From assembly GCF_964199755.1 (NCBI RefSeq), contig NC_133897.1, positions 160,530,678 to 160,594,677 on the forward strand: a DNA stretch of 64,000 nucleotides. Direction: 5' to 3'. Made by a program: the position numbers and the translations under genes. Under the pieces are notes generated by a model. That model was given only the letters and a program-made list of their open reading frames with translations. It did no database searches and had not been told where the DNA came from. Shown piece by piece: positions 13,152 to 25,446 of this stretch. Within the stretch, counting starts at the first letter, position 1. Every line of letters starts with the position of its first letter. Origin of the DNA: Larus michahellis (lineage: Eukaryota > Chordata > Aves > Charadriiformes > Laridae).

Positions 13152-13685
13152 GCACGCGTCGTGGTTTAACCCCAGGCAGCAACTAGGACCACGCAGCCAC
13201 TCCCTCACTCCCCCCTCCTCCACTAGGGTAGGAGGAAGAAGGAGAAAAAAAGGGGAAAGAAAGAAAACTCCTAGGTTGAGATAAAGGCAGTTAAATAGAA
13301 CAGTAACAGAAGAGGAAAATAATAATAGCGGTAAAAGGATATAGACAATAAAAAGGATACAATAGAAGTCATTCTCACCACCCAATGATCCATTTCCCAG
13401 CCCATCCCAAGCAATGATCATGGATCCCTGCCCCCTGGCCAACTATGTACTGTGCATGACCTCTATAGTATGAAATATCCCCCTTGTCAGCTTGTCCTGT
13501 CTATGTTCCCTCTCTACTTCTATGGGAAGCTGAAAAAGTCCTTGACTAATATAAACATTACCTAGCAACAACTAAAACAATATGTGTTATCAACATTCCT
13601 CAACATTCTTCTCATACCAAATCCAATACACAGCAGCTACAAGAAAGAAAATTAACTCTCTCCTAGGTGAAACCAGGACAGCATG
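13152..13685 (-). mobile_element. Solo LTR with near-match target duplication
   Basis: The body is 13157-13680 (524 bp), minus strand, same family as the LTR at 8245-8798 by continuous similarity (shared GTGGTTTAAC-CCAGGCAG end, AGAACAGTAACA, GGAAGCTGAAAAAGTCC and CAGCAGCTACAAGAAAG blocks). Flanks are GCACG (13152-13156) and GCATG (13681-13685), a 5-bp target duplication with one C/T difference at a CpG. The outermost T of the LTR end is also changed by a CpG-context difference (CGTCGTGG instead of TGTCGTGG). The TATA and ATTAAA motifs of the sister copy are altered. Older or more decayed than the 8.2-kb copy. Confidence 0.88.
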
Positions 13686-16600
13686 TCTGGGTCTATTTGA
13701 TGAGGTTTTTTCACAGTACATATTCACCTCTCAGTTTCCTGGATGACCTTCATCTCTGTGGGCCTGTGTTCTCAAAGATGACTGACATTTTGAAGTGCCC
13801 TTTTCCACACTCCCGATCTAGCTCCTCTGTAGAGTCCTTCCCTGGCTCCTGTGCAAATACAGCTATTAGTGGGACTTGCAATGCCTGTTCTCAATGGCAG
13901 TGAACTCCCTTTCCAGTTTCCCAGCAGAAAAGAGATTGCAAAACTTTTTACTTCTGTAAGACTGTTAGTTATCGGAATGCACATATCAGACAGCTCATCG
14001 TTTGAAAATACTGAGACATGGGGACACAGGATGGGCAAACTGGTGAAGCGACCTTGTGTAGGTCATGCATAGGCATGACATGAGACTGCATTGTGCATGG
14101 CAATGCTTCAAGAGAGCTCTTAGGATGCGCTGCAGCCTATGCAAAGAGCTGATTGTAGAGAGTACTTTTCATGTGAGTAAAATTTGGCTGAGGTAGGAAG
14201 AGACACTTCAAAAATATAGGTCCTCAATCAAAACAGAGTGCTTGCACACGTCCTATTTAAAGACTGCTTAGGATTTTAAACTAACAAGGGTGAATAGGGC
14301 TGAATACATGGAAGACATAACCAAATTCAAATTCTTCCATAAAATACCTGACTGAAATGTTTTGTTGCTTGACTGCACGTTGGCACTGCACCCTGGCACT
14401 GCACCCAGAGGGCAAAAAATATGGGATCTCAGTTTGTTCAGCAACTAAATATGCAGAGCTATCAAACAAAAAAGATGTCAGTGTTCACTGAGCTGGTAAC
14501 AGAGACTAATCCATTGCAAGGCTGGAAGAAATGTGTCTTGGGTATTACATAATCCGGACAGCTTAGTTTCAAAGGGATATATTTTTGCATGTCAGAAAGT
14601 CAGGCTCTGGCTAATACGGCATTTAACATAAATGACATGGTTTTGACAAAGAAAAAGTGACAAACAAGCAGAATGTGATGCCTCCTCTACCCTCTGGCTC
14701 CCTCCAGAGATGTCTTCAAATCCCGTGCTAATTAGATGCATGTACAAACAACCAATGTGTCATGCATTTAACAAGCAAATGCTTGTTTCCGATGAGCTAA
14801 TTTCACCAAAGTCCTGCAAATCCTCCCTTCTTATCAAAGAGCAAGAGTTGCTAAGTATGCCTGAGTACTGCGTGCTGTGGATCACTTGCCTTCAGCCTTC
14901 CGGTGTCACTCGCCAGCTGACTCCCACTGCCTAAAGAGCTCAGGACGAGGCACTTGCTGTCAGGCTCCCTCCATTGCTACCAGCCAAAAATCTTCCAACA
15001 GGTGTCCAGGATGCTGCAGACTTTCTTCACCTTTCCTGTATGAACACTCATTCAAGCCCCAAACCAGAAGGGCAGCTGTCATCATTGGAGTGAGATGCTC
15101 TAGATGCTGCAGTGGGAGGCTTGGGAGAAACCATGAATGTTTGATCAAAATTGTATCCTACTTATCCCAGCATAAGCCAATTGGAGGCTCTTCACACACC
15201 CAACTCCCCACAAGTCCACTTCTCCTACTTACCTTCAACCTTTCTGTGCATCCTCATCCTCTGCATGTCTAAAGGGGTGTTTTGTACGATTGCTCCAGCT
15301 GTCCTCCAGGCTCTCAGGATCATCTCTAGCAAGATCTTCCATTCTCCCTTAATTTTCTTCTCTGCACTCTTGTAGAAGATTTTTTTTTCCCCTAAGGATG
15401 ACCAAATCCAGTCCTTCCAATGAGGTATAGTCTGTTCTCCAAACTCATAATCCCAAAACAAAGCCAGTATCATAACCAAACAGGGCATGGAGGTCTCTCT
15501 TTTTATGTTTCAGACCCTTAAACCGCTCGGCTACATTTCAAACAGCAAAGTTCTTGTAGTAAAGGTTAGCCTGGAAATGTATTTTTTAGTGTAGAGGGAA
15601 AATGGCTGGATGCAGAGAAACACCTTTGTGCTTTATATAAAACTTCCCTTTGCTGGACCAATAAATACAAGTAAATATTTTCTAAGTCATGTTCCAGTAT
15701 TGGCTCATCTTTCCTCCTGGTGCAAGGTTATGAGATCATGGATGGGGAAGAATAATAATCAGCATTTTTCTGCATTAGAACTCACCTTGCTAAACATGGA
15801 AATGTCAGAAGGAAATGCAGAAAGTTGATGCGTTTCTGTTCATTTTGTAGTTGTAACAAGATTTTGGAAGATTTGTTTCCTTTGAAATTCTTTTATCTTT
15901 GGCCACAGGGTGCAGCATGGAGATCTCCAGATATTTTTCATAGCAAACTTTGTATGTTGGGAAAGATGGTGTGCAGATATCAGAAAAAAATCAATTACAC
16001 AACATTTGGGTTTGTCTGCATGAGAAGTTAGGCAGAAGTTAGGCATATATTCCCATCAAAGTGTCTAGGCTAGGAGTCTACTCGTCCTACAGAGAAAATT
16101 TCTGGAAATTCCATTGTCTTTCCATTTACTATGAGGGAACCTAGTCTCATCACTTAAATTTAGGTGAGATAAATGGCACTTGTTTGCTTTAGAAAGACCC
16201 ATGATTTGCTCTGAAGCTGGACATGGGACAGGCATTGATGCTGACTGATGCTGACCCTTTTAAGAAAGTGACATTGTGACTACATTTTATTTTTTAGATA
16301 CCTTTTTCTCTGCCTTCCTTATAAAAAAAGTTAATTCCCAGTAATTTATGAAGTGAGTTCAGTAACTACTCTCTGCTCTCCAAGCAATGTGTCTCAGACA
16401 TAGCCTGTATTCAGCTCTCTGGATGACATTTTGCTTGGACTAACAAGGATGACATCAATTCACAGATTACATGTCACAGATTACAGTCACTTTTCCCAAG
16501 TAACCCAGTCTTCAGGTTTAAGATCCCCAGGGTTGGAGCCAGCACTTCCTGGACCATTACTTTTATGTGCTTTGGCACTCTACTGACACATTTGGTATCA

Positions 16601-17842
16601 AATCTATCTCAGCACATACAACACCTTGTCTTGATCCCAGACTCACCACTGCCTCTAAAGAGCATGAGTTTCATCCCAGAAACAGCAAAAAAATACCAAA
16701 GAAAATAAATGAACAAAACAAGGTCTTTCTGCCAATGAAACATAAAATACTACAACTAGGAAAAAGCAGAGCAAGCTCATAATCAGAAGACAGTTGTATT
16801 TATACCAGAAATATGGACTTAGAGGGCAAATAAATGCAAAGCCACGTTTTCAGAAGCAGTCTGTTAAACTGTTGACACAATTTTCATTCCATGCAAACCC
16901 TTCTGCTTCTCAGTAATTTTGCAAATGCAGTTTCCGGGACTAAATTTTGACCAAAAGTAAACTGGGAAAACTTTCCAGTGGGAACCACATATTTGTCAGA
17001 CAGCCATGTTATGGGTACCACAGTGCTCTCTACTATCACCACTGCAGGCAGGAATTTTGCTGCCTGACAGCCCACAACTTCCCACTTTGAAACAGGAAGC
17101 AGAGGGAGTGAGGACCATGACCAAGTAAATCTATCCATCCTGTGAGGATTAGAGCAAGGCCACGTTGTCTGAGTGTGAAAACAACACCAGAATCAGGCTG
17201 GAGCAGCTGTAAGGCAAAGGGCTGAGTCCCCATCCTGCTGTCAGCTCTGCATGAGTACCTTCCTGAGCAATGCCTGGAGCTCTGCAAACAGCACCACCTT
17301 GCACAGACCTGAAAGGTCCCTACAGAATGATGGTGGCAGAAGCAGGGCCTCCAGCAGCACTACTGATTGGGCAGACAGGGCAGGAGAAGGAGAGAGTGTC
17401 CTATAGGAGAAAGAAAAGTCATCAATCCTCTTCTTCCTAGGCCATATTAAGGCTTAAATTAATCACTTGATGGGCAATGCGGGGACTGAGGAACTAGAAC
17501 TGACACACCAGATAGTCACAGTGATACCTATCATTAGGGAGTTGTTTGTTTGAAGCATGGCGGAGAAAAATGGATTTGTCACCAAGTCATGGATGGGAAG
17601 GACTACATGTGAAGACCAGAGGAGGGAGACTAGCTGGCGTTACCTCTGTTGGATTGTGCAACTTTTGAGATATGACAGCAAACACGGGCCAAGAAGGCAG
17701 AGCCCCATCAACCTAGTAGAAGAGTTGAATTCTCTTCCTCAGGCTGGACTCTGTTTCTCTAAACTGGACAGAGTAAAGCTGCTGTCCTCAATTAAACTCT
17801 AAGTAAATCTGGGAAAGAGAATGAAGATTCTCTTCTTTTTCA
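13686..17842. other. Intergenic spacer
   Basis: No gene or dispersed repeat is recognised. A 13-bp direct tandem duplication (TGGCACTGCACCC) lies at 14381-14406. Open frames around 14710-15375 overlap on both strands with no protein family resemblance. Confidence 0.5.
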
Positions 17843-18310
17843 TCCAGAGGAGGGCAATAAAGCTGCTGAAAGGGCTGGAAGGAACGTCCTATGAGGAGTG
17901 GTCAAGGACTCTGGGTATGTCTAGTTTGGAGAAAGGAGGCTGAGGGGCAACCTCATTGCTCTCTGCAGTTTCCTGAGGAGGGGAAGTGGAGAGGGAGGTG
18001 CTGAGCTCTGCTCCCTGGTCTCCAGTGATAGGACAGGTGGGACAGGTTTAAAGCTGTGTCACGGGAGGTTCAGACTTGATATTAGGAAATATTTATTTAC
18101 CGAGAGAGTGGTCGAACACTGGAACAGGCTTCTTAGAGAGGCGGTCAATGCCCCAGGCCTGTCAGTGTTTAAGGGGCATTTAGACAATGCCCTTAATAAC
18201 ATGCTTTATATTTTGGTCAGACTTGAAGTGGTCAGGCAGTTGGACTAGATGATCATCGCAGGTCCCTTCCAATGGATCTATTCTATTCTAGTCTAGTCTA
18301 GTCTATTCTT
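17843..18310 (+). mobile_element. CR1 LINE 3' fragment, divergent subfamily
   Basis: Plus-strand CR1 3' end: CCAGAGGAGGGCAATAAAGC, then the coding remnants for the C-terminal part of ORF2 (TATGAGGAG, GAGAAAGGAGGCTGAGGGGC, TGATATTAGG, CACTGGAACAGGC) and the 3' UTR GACTAGATGATCATCGCAGG. It ends in a TCTAT/CTAGT pentamer tail (about 18276-18308). The subfamily differs from the other copies here in its tail and in a frame with several breaks. 5'-truncated and inactive. Confidence 0.9.
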
Positions 18311-19865
18311 GTCCCACATATGTGGGGTTCGAAACACACACACTTAGCACCAGTTAGTGGCACATGAGTGGATTTATATGCAGTGTAGGTGCTGCAAGAA
18401 TTCATATTAGACCTTGTTTCAACGATTTCAACACCTATGCATGGAGATGCAGTTGGATTCTTGACTACATAGCCTTTCCTGTCTTGAAATGCCAAAATGA
18501 AGGAGACCAATAAAAACTACACAAGTTCATAAGGATTTAGTGGAAGAAGGATTAGCACCTGTTTGCAAATCCTGTTTTCAGACCACAACTCTTTCTCCTG
18601 ATTGATTTTCTCAAGTTCATTGATGTATTTGCTGCTGCCATGTGAAAGGCTATATTTAGACCCACAAGTCATGCTTCACTCCAAAATTCTTTACAATGGA
18701 ATTCACAATGAGTTTCTTGAGTAAGGTCTAAACTGGCATTTTTTATGGTCCTCCGTATTTCTATATTACACTATCAGAATATCCAAGGGTAAACTGTCAA
18801 GGTCCGAATCCCCTGACAGAGCGCAGTAATAAATTTAGTGGAGCCACTGTAATTGCTTCTCCCCAAAATGCCAATGAATATGATGAATATGGTAAAGCTT
18901 CTCATCGGCCTCTTACCATTTCCCAAAAAGATACATCATATGCAGATATTAATTTGTTAATTGTCATATGGTCAAAGGCATGCAAATGATGTACAAAGTA
19001 GTTCTACTAAAGGCTATTGACATGCAAATGATATGTTCTTTCAAGTCTAAAGAGAATAAGAGAACATTCAGCTCTTTCCAGCTCCAGTGTAGAATAAGAG
19101 TTCATTACCTTTGAAAAAAATTTTAAAAGCAATTTGGAGATGAGTTTCTAAAGGTAAAAGTAAAAATTTGCCCTGCTAGCTGTTGGAGATCTTTTCTGCT
19201 GGAATGACCTTCCAATTGAAAATGACATTTTTGAAAAACATTTTACATAGATTGCCAAGGAATTGAAGATGGCAGGTGTCTTGTCTGGCACCTGCCTGCA
19301 AAGGTCTCAGCTATTTACTGTCAGGAAGCGACATGGGCAAAAGTGCTTGAAGGGTTTTTGCGCTTTGGCGTCTCAACATGTTCTGCCTCCTCCTCAACTC
19401 CAGTCCAGAAGCAGGGAGGACTCTAGCTCTTTCATCTGCTTTCTCCGCAAGTGGCAGCATCTTTTTTCGTCCTATCTGCCTGCATGGGAAAAAACTCTTG
19501 CACGCTTAACTTATCTAAGTTGACCAAAGCTGGATGGGAAATAAGAAGTGTCCATTTTGTGCCTTTGAAATTCCTTACCAGCTTCTTTCCTCAGCATAAT
19601 CAGAAATGCCACTATATTCTACTTGCTGTTTGTGTATTTCCACACAGGCAAACCAAGCTTTTAGGTAGGAGCTGATGATCTCGTATGTTCAAGTTTAAAC
19701 TCCTCCAAGGGAATGACAAAAGGTAGGGTCTCAGCACTTATTGAAAAAGTGAAAAATCACTGCACTCTGAAGGCATCTCAGATTAGATACTAAAAATGGA
19801 AGCAACTGAAATCACTAGTCGCTTGAAAGTCTTACTGTCAATATTTCAACTCAAATAGAAATATT
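18311..19865. other. Intergenic spacer
   Basis: AT-rich unique-looking sequence with no recognised gene or repeat. Confidence 0.45.
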
Positions 19866-20760
19866 TTTAGTGAGCTTGTGGAAAAGGATGTTCTAGTTGA
19901 TACAATGTACCCAGTTTTTCAAAAAGCTTTTGACAAGGTTGAGAGACTAGGAAGGGAACTAAGCTGTCGCAGCGTAAGAAGGAAGGTCACCTCAAAGATT
20001 AAGAATTTCTTAAAGACGGGGAACAGTAAGAATAAATGGTCAGTTTTCACAATGGAAGAGGATTATCTGTGGATCCCCAGAGAGACCTGTGCTCAAAGTG
20101 GAGCTGCTCAACATCTTCTCAAACAGTCCAGAAAAAAAGATGAATAATGAGATGGTAGCATTCACTGAAATAAATTTTGGGGTGATAAAATGACTTGCAG
20201 TAATCATATCACAAACTGCCCGAGTGAAAAAAATTCTGAAAATCCCAAGTGGTCAGATGATTGAATGAAAAAATAGTTCAAAGTCTCTAAATACAAAGGG
20301 GAAAATAACTCTACCTAAACCAGCTTCATCTGTCAGTACATAGCGGTAGGTTTTTGTATAGCTATTGAAACTCAGGAAATAAAATGTTTGCACCATGTAG
20401 ATAGTTTTACAAATACATGGGCTCAGTGCTTGACAGTATTCAAAAGATAAGAGACCATTAAGAATCTGCAGGAAAGTGAGAGATAACATGTTGCTACGTA
20501 AAGCCATAGAGCACTCACTTATATATTGTCCTGTTCATTCCTGGGTGTCATAGAAGTAGAAAAGATTCTGAGAAAGGTGACAGGAAGAATCAAAGGAACT
20601 AGGAATCCACAAGGAAATGTTGATAGGCTTAAAACAAACAAAGGCAAATATTTACAAGATGCATAATTAAAGCATGAAGCTTGTAGCTACAGGATACAGA
20701 ACGGAGGTTTATAAGCGTAGTTAGTGTGAAACAATGACTACACAGATTCACAAAGGAGTG
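19866..20760 (+). mobile_element. Ancient CR1/L3-like LINE relic
   Basis: The translated stretch near 19878-20147 keeps a worn reverse-transcriptase signature: FQKAFDKVERLGREL, then KIKNFLKTGNSKNKWSVFTMEE and remnants of the VPQGS-LL-N block. Further along, 20530-20760 resembles the end of the same kind of ORF (CACAAGGAAATG, TACAAGATGCATAATTAA, GATTCACAAAGG). The FADD motif and most of the frame are lost. The similarity is to old CR1/L3-type LINEs shared by amniotes, from recall. The right end abuts the younger minus-strand CR1 that starts at 20764. Confidence 0.55.
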
Positions 20761-20763
20761 TTC

Positions 20764-22185
20764 ATAGAATCATAGAATGGTTTAGGTTGGAAGGGACCTT
20801 AAAGATCACCTAGTACCCCCCTGCCGTGGGCAGACACCTCCCACTAGACCAGGTTGCTTAAAGCCCCATCCAGCCTGGCCTTGAACACTTCCAGGGATGG
20901 GGCATCCACAACTCTGGGGAAACTCTTCCAGTTTCTCACCACCCTCAGAGTAAAGAATTTATTCCTAATATCTAACCTAAATCTCCCCTCTTTCAGTTTA
21001 ACCATTACCCCTCATCCTGTCACTACACTCCCTGATAAAGGTCCCTCCCCAACTTCTGTCCTTCTTATGTTGGGGGCCCCAGAGCTGGACTCAAGACTCC
21101 AGGTGGGGTCTCACCAGAGCAGAACAGAGGGGCAGAATCACTTCCCTCAACTTGCTGGCCATGCTTCTTTTGATGCAGCCCAGGATGGGGTTGGCTTTCT
21201 GGGCTGCGAACACACATTGACGGCTCATGTTGAGCTTCTCATCCATCAACACCTCCAAGTCCTTCTCCTCAGGGCTACTCTCAATCCGTTCTCTGCCCAG
21301 CCTGTGTTTGTGCTTGGTATTGCCCCGACCCATGTGCAGGACCTTGCACTTGGCTTTATTGAACTTCATGAGTTTCACACGAACGCACCTCTTAAGCCTG
21401 TCCAACTCCCTCTGGATGGCATCCCTTCCCTCCAGCATGTCAACCACACCACACAGCTTGATGTCATCAGCAAACTTGCTGAGGGTGCATTCAATCCCAC
21501 TGTCCATGTCACTGACAAAGATTTTTAACAGCACCAGTCGCAATACCAACCCCTGAGGAACGCTACTTGCCACTGGTCGCCACTTGGACATTGAGCTGTT
21601 GACCGCAACTCTTTGAGTGCAGCCATCCAGCCAATTCTTTATCCACCAAGTGGCCCATCTGTCAAATCTATGTCTCTTCAACTTAGAGACAAGGACAGCA
21701 TCAAATGCTTCGCACAAGTCCAGGTAGATGATGTCAGTTGCTCTCCCCTTATCCACCAATGCTGTAACCCCATCGCAGAAGGCCACCAAATTTGTCAGGC
21801 ATGATTTGCCCTTAGTGAAGCCATGTTGGCTGTCACCAATCACCTCCTTATTTTCCATGTGCCTTAGCATCTGCTCCATGATCTTGCTGGGCACAGCAGT
21901 GAGAGTGACTGGCCTGTAGTTCCCCGTCTCTTCCTTTTTTCCCTTTTTAAAAATGGGGGTTATGTTTCACCATTTCCAGTTAGTGGGAACTTCACCAGAC
22001 TGCCACGACTTCTCAAATATGCTGGATAGTGGCGTAGCAACTTCATCCACCAGTTCCCTCAGGACCACAGATGCATCTTATCAGGTCCCATGGACTTGTG
22101 CAGCTTCAGGTTCCTCAGATGGTCTCGAGCCTGATATTGTCCTACAGCGGGCAGTTCTTCATTCTCCCAGTCCCTGCCTTTGCCA
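20764..22185 (-). mobile_element. CR1 LINE, 5'-truncated, broken reverse transcriptase
   Basis: Minus-strand copy. The 3' end is at 20764 (CATAGAATCATAGAATGG), with the 3' UTR (CTAGACCAGGTTGCTTAAAG) next. An open frame of 267 codons (21894-21091) covers part of the reverse transcriptase: [18 protein letters not shown], [26 protein letters not shown] and an intact-looking [10 protein letters not shown]. The flanking ORF2 is in other frames, so it is a pseudogene. The CR1 match fades at about 22185. Confidence 0.93.
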
Positions 22186-24238
22186 TCAAAGATAATTACA
22201 TGTTAGCCACTAGGTCAGGATATCCTACAGCTGCTGACTGTCTGAGATTGTATCAGGGGAGGATCACTGTTTTCAAGATTTCTTATACAGAAACAGGGTC
22301 AATACGTCCCAGCAGGCTATGTAAAAACTGAATTTTGCCTCCCCCAGACTGAGGGGGAAGGGACTGGGCTAGGCTGGAGTGTGCAAGAGAATCTCACTCT
22401 CAGTCCTGCCTCCCCTAGAAGGTTAGCAGGCACAGAGGGGCAGTCACACACAGCCCTCCGGAGCAGTTGGCATGTTGCCACTCAACACATTTTGCCAGCC
22501 TAAAAATGTCATGCTTGGTGTTGAGCCACATCTTCGGCTAAATGGACTCTGATTTGGCTTCATCTGGCCTTCCTTACACCTACTGCTGTGGGCAACAGCA
22601 TAATAAATTTATCAGTGTATTCATGCCTCTTGTCCTCAAGTGACAGGCTTCTGAATTATATCCTCAGCTCTGTCACTGTTGGATCAAGTGTCTGAGGTAT
22701 ATTACTTTATGAAATATTCTTTGTGTTCTCACCCATAAGATGAGGATATCTTTCCCACTTTTCACTCTTGGTTCATTAATAATTTCAATGTCAATGAAGC
22801 TGAGCTATGTGTGGGAAGCTTCCAGGCCTCCTCAGGAAGCTGACAGAGACTAGATAAAACAGTAAAGCTCAGACCTTTTGGGGAATCAGCAGGCTCTGAC
22901 GTATGAGGTCCTGGAGCAAAGGATCTGTGGATCTGACTGGGGGGGTTTCTTATTGCAAAGGCATTTTACTAAGTGACTCTGATCTTGACTATAAGCCATG
23001 CTATATGCAGAATTTAAGAGTTTACTTTGCACATTGGGCTGTTTACTCAAATTCCTTTGGCAAAAGCAAATGGCAAGTTCCTATGGACATAAAACAAGAA
23101 CGGTAAAATCAGCATGGAAGATACAAAACAGCACCACATTCATAAGCAGCAGTAGGCTGGAAATGCACTGGTGGAGTTCTGTTTTAGTTCAGAACTGGAT
23201 GATAATTTTGACGTGGGTTTCCTGCTTGTCTCCATTTGCTGTGCTCTTGTTTGCAATGTCAGGCAATAGATTCCCAGAACCACCTGAAAAGTCCCATTGT
23301 CATGCCTCAATTTACCCAAGGAAGTTTAGAAGCAGTGAGACCATTTTGCAGCGCAGGCAGTGGGGACATTTATACTTGTCTTCACACACAGGTGTTCGTT
23401 CCTTGGATAGCCTGAACAATATTTTAGAACCTCTTTCCCTATTGGAGGAAGGCTCCAGGTCTAAGAATGCCATGCAAAGTCTTTACAGCCAAGGAGGGAA
23501 ATTTATAATCTCAGTCTGTCTGACCAAAATACACATTTTTTACCTGATTCAAGGGCCTAGTGATAAATTTAAGGTCTGATATCTCAAGATCTAGCAGGTG
23601 CTGAAACTAATTCAGTACCTCTTATACTAGGCAGACTTCTCTGTGTCTAGCTACATGTAATAATTTGCTTTAATCTTGTGATTCAGATGATTATTACATC
23701 CAGTTTATTCTCAATAATGAAGTCTCTTCTACTTCAGACCCAAGCTGATTTAAATAGTCATATTTGCCAGCTGTCCTTGTAGTGTCCTACACTGAATCCT
23801 GAAGTAATACAATGGGAAAGAAAAAAGAGGGATTTTGTCTATCGAAAGAACATGAACTAGATCTAAGATTTTCAGTGATGAGATATCAGGCTTGAATTGA
23901 CCCAGGGAAATTCACATGACTGAATAACTGTGACTTCCATGCCAAAGATTTCTCTACTACTTAGGAGCAAATGTTAAAGTAATCCCTTTGGAACAAGCTT
24001 TAAAAAGCTTCCGTTAGTCATTAAACCCTTTCAATGCCTCATTAATTCTAGCAGTATAATCTGGTTTTGATTAACCAGGTTGTTAAGCATCCACTGTCAA
24101 ACACTGATAAAGACGGAGAATTTGCTTTACAGATCGCAGGCATGTAATTATGTGTCTCATCACAGCTGATAAAGTGTGAGAAATTACCTCAGCCCCATAG
24201 AAATCACCCCAGCACGGTTAGCACAAAGTAATCTGACT
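22186..24238. other. Intergenic spacer
   Basis: No gene is recognised. A frame at 22998-23579 (193 codons) has no domain, no neighbour support and ordinary intergenic composition, so I do not call it a gene. Confidence 0.5.
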
Positions 24239-24584
24239 ACATAGAATCATAGAATGGTTCAGGTTGGAAGGGACCTTAATGATCATGTAGTTTCAATGCC
24301 CCTGCCACGGGCAGGGACACCTCCCCCTAGACCAGGTTGCTCAAAGCCCCATCCAGCCTGGCCTTGAACACTTCCAGGGATGGGGCATCCACAGCTTCCC
24401 AGGGCAACATCTTCCAGGTTCTCACCACCCTCAGAGTAAAGAATTTATTCCTAATATCTAACCTAAATCTCCGCTTTGGGATTGCCATGACCCAGGTGCA
24501 GGACCTTGCAATTGGCCTGGTTGAACTTCATTAGCTTCACACGGGCCCACCTCTCAAACCTGTTGAGGTCCCTCTGGATGGCAT
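24239..24584 (-). mobile_element. CR1 LINE 3' fragment, internally deleted
   Basis: Minus-strand CR1 starting with the CATAGAATCATAGAATGG tail complement and 3' UTR. Near 24471 it jumps from the ORF2 3' end (CCTAAATCTCCGC) directly to a more internal segment (GGATTGCCATGACCC), so about 0.3-0.4 kb present in the copy at 20.8 kb is missing. It is split by the solo LTR at 24585; the remainder resumes at 25404. Confidence 0.9.
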
Positions 24585-25403
24585 TGAATGGGATTACCCG
24601 GCCAAATAGGTTTCAGAACACAAAAGGTGAGATGCAGGGAGTTGTCATTCAACTCAGCTCCGTCTCACCTAGGCAGATGCTTATTGATCCCTATCTATGC
24701 AGAGATAACTTGGGGGGAGCTGTGGAAATGGCTCAGCCCGGGGTGATCTCAACACAGCATTACAATAAGAATCGAAACCGAACGGTGCCTTTAACAAACA
24801 AAATGCCCTGAGTCACATCCCACCACTATTCAGTGAGTGTGAGACCAGACATCACAAAATAAACATTGCTACCTAAGGGGCCATCAAACCACCAGAGATA
24901 ACCATCCCAGCTAGTGCAATCCATTCAGGCACAATCCTGCCCAGTCATTGAAACTGGATATTTAAGTCCAAAGTTTTGGGGAACAAAATGAGGAGTCTTC
25001 CAAAGATACAGCTGGCCTGTAGGAGATTCTTCCCCCCTTGCCCAGGACGCTGTGCAAGGTCACTTCCTGGGATTGAGTGGCCTTACCTGAGAGAGAGGGT
25101 AAGTGATTTGATCACATACGTATGATGTCTAGCATGCTCTAAGATCGTGTTTTGTGCACTCGTTTAAGGTATTCATGTCTAGCGTGATGGTGGTTTGTGT
25201 TGTTACTTTTAGGGATCACTTGTTAGGTGGTAATAGTGTATTCTGTTAATTGTTTTTGGTTTTTTCCTTAAATTGCAATAGTGCATTCTTCCATTGTATC
25301 CATAAAAACTTGCAATAGTGGCATATCAGACCTGTGAGTGGAGTCCAAATAAATTGTTAATTTAAACCTCTCAGTGAGGTCTTTTTCTCTCCGCCACAGG
25401 CAT
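24580..25403. mobile_element. Solo LTR inserted in CR1, exact GGCAT target duplication
   Basis: The LTR is 24585-25398 (814 bp), beginning TGAATGGGATTACC and ending CTCCGCCACA. GGCAT occurs directly on both sides (24580-24584 and 25399-25403), and the CR1 reading (CTGGATGGCAT then CCCTTCC) resumes exactly across it. A TATA-like ATATTTAAG lies at 24958-24966 and AATAAA at 25348-25353 with a T-rich U5-like end, so the LTR most likely reads in the plus direction. No internal viral gene remains. The sequence is unlike the other three LTRs in this window; a gammaretrovirus-like (class I) origin is possible but not shown. Confidence 0.88.
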
Positions 25404-25446
25404 CCCTTCCCTCCAGCACGTCGACTGTGCCACAGAGCTTCACATC
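25404..25446 (-). mobile_element. CR1 LINE, remainder after LTR insertion
   Basis: CCCTTCCCTCCAGCACGTCGACTG continues the CR1 segment interrupted at 24584 and matches the copy at 20764-22185 (CATCCCTTCCCTCCAGCATG). Similarity is lost after about 25446, the 5' truncation point. Confidence 0.85.

Noticed and set aside
8245..13680. One provirus bounded by two LTRs
   Set aside because: Each LTR has its own target duplication, and no retroviral coding remnants lie between.
22998..23579. 193-codon frame
   Set aside because: No recognisable domain, no conserved motif and ordinary intergenic composition; expected by chance in 64 kb.
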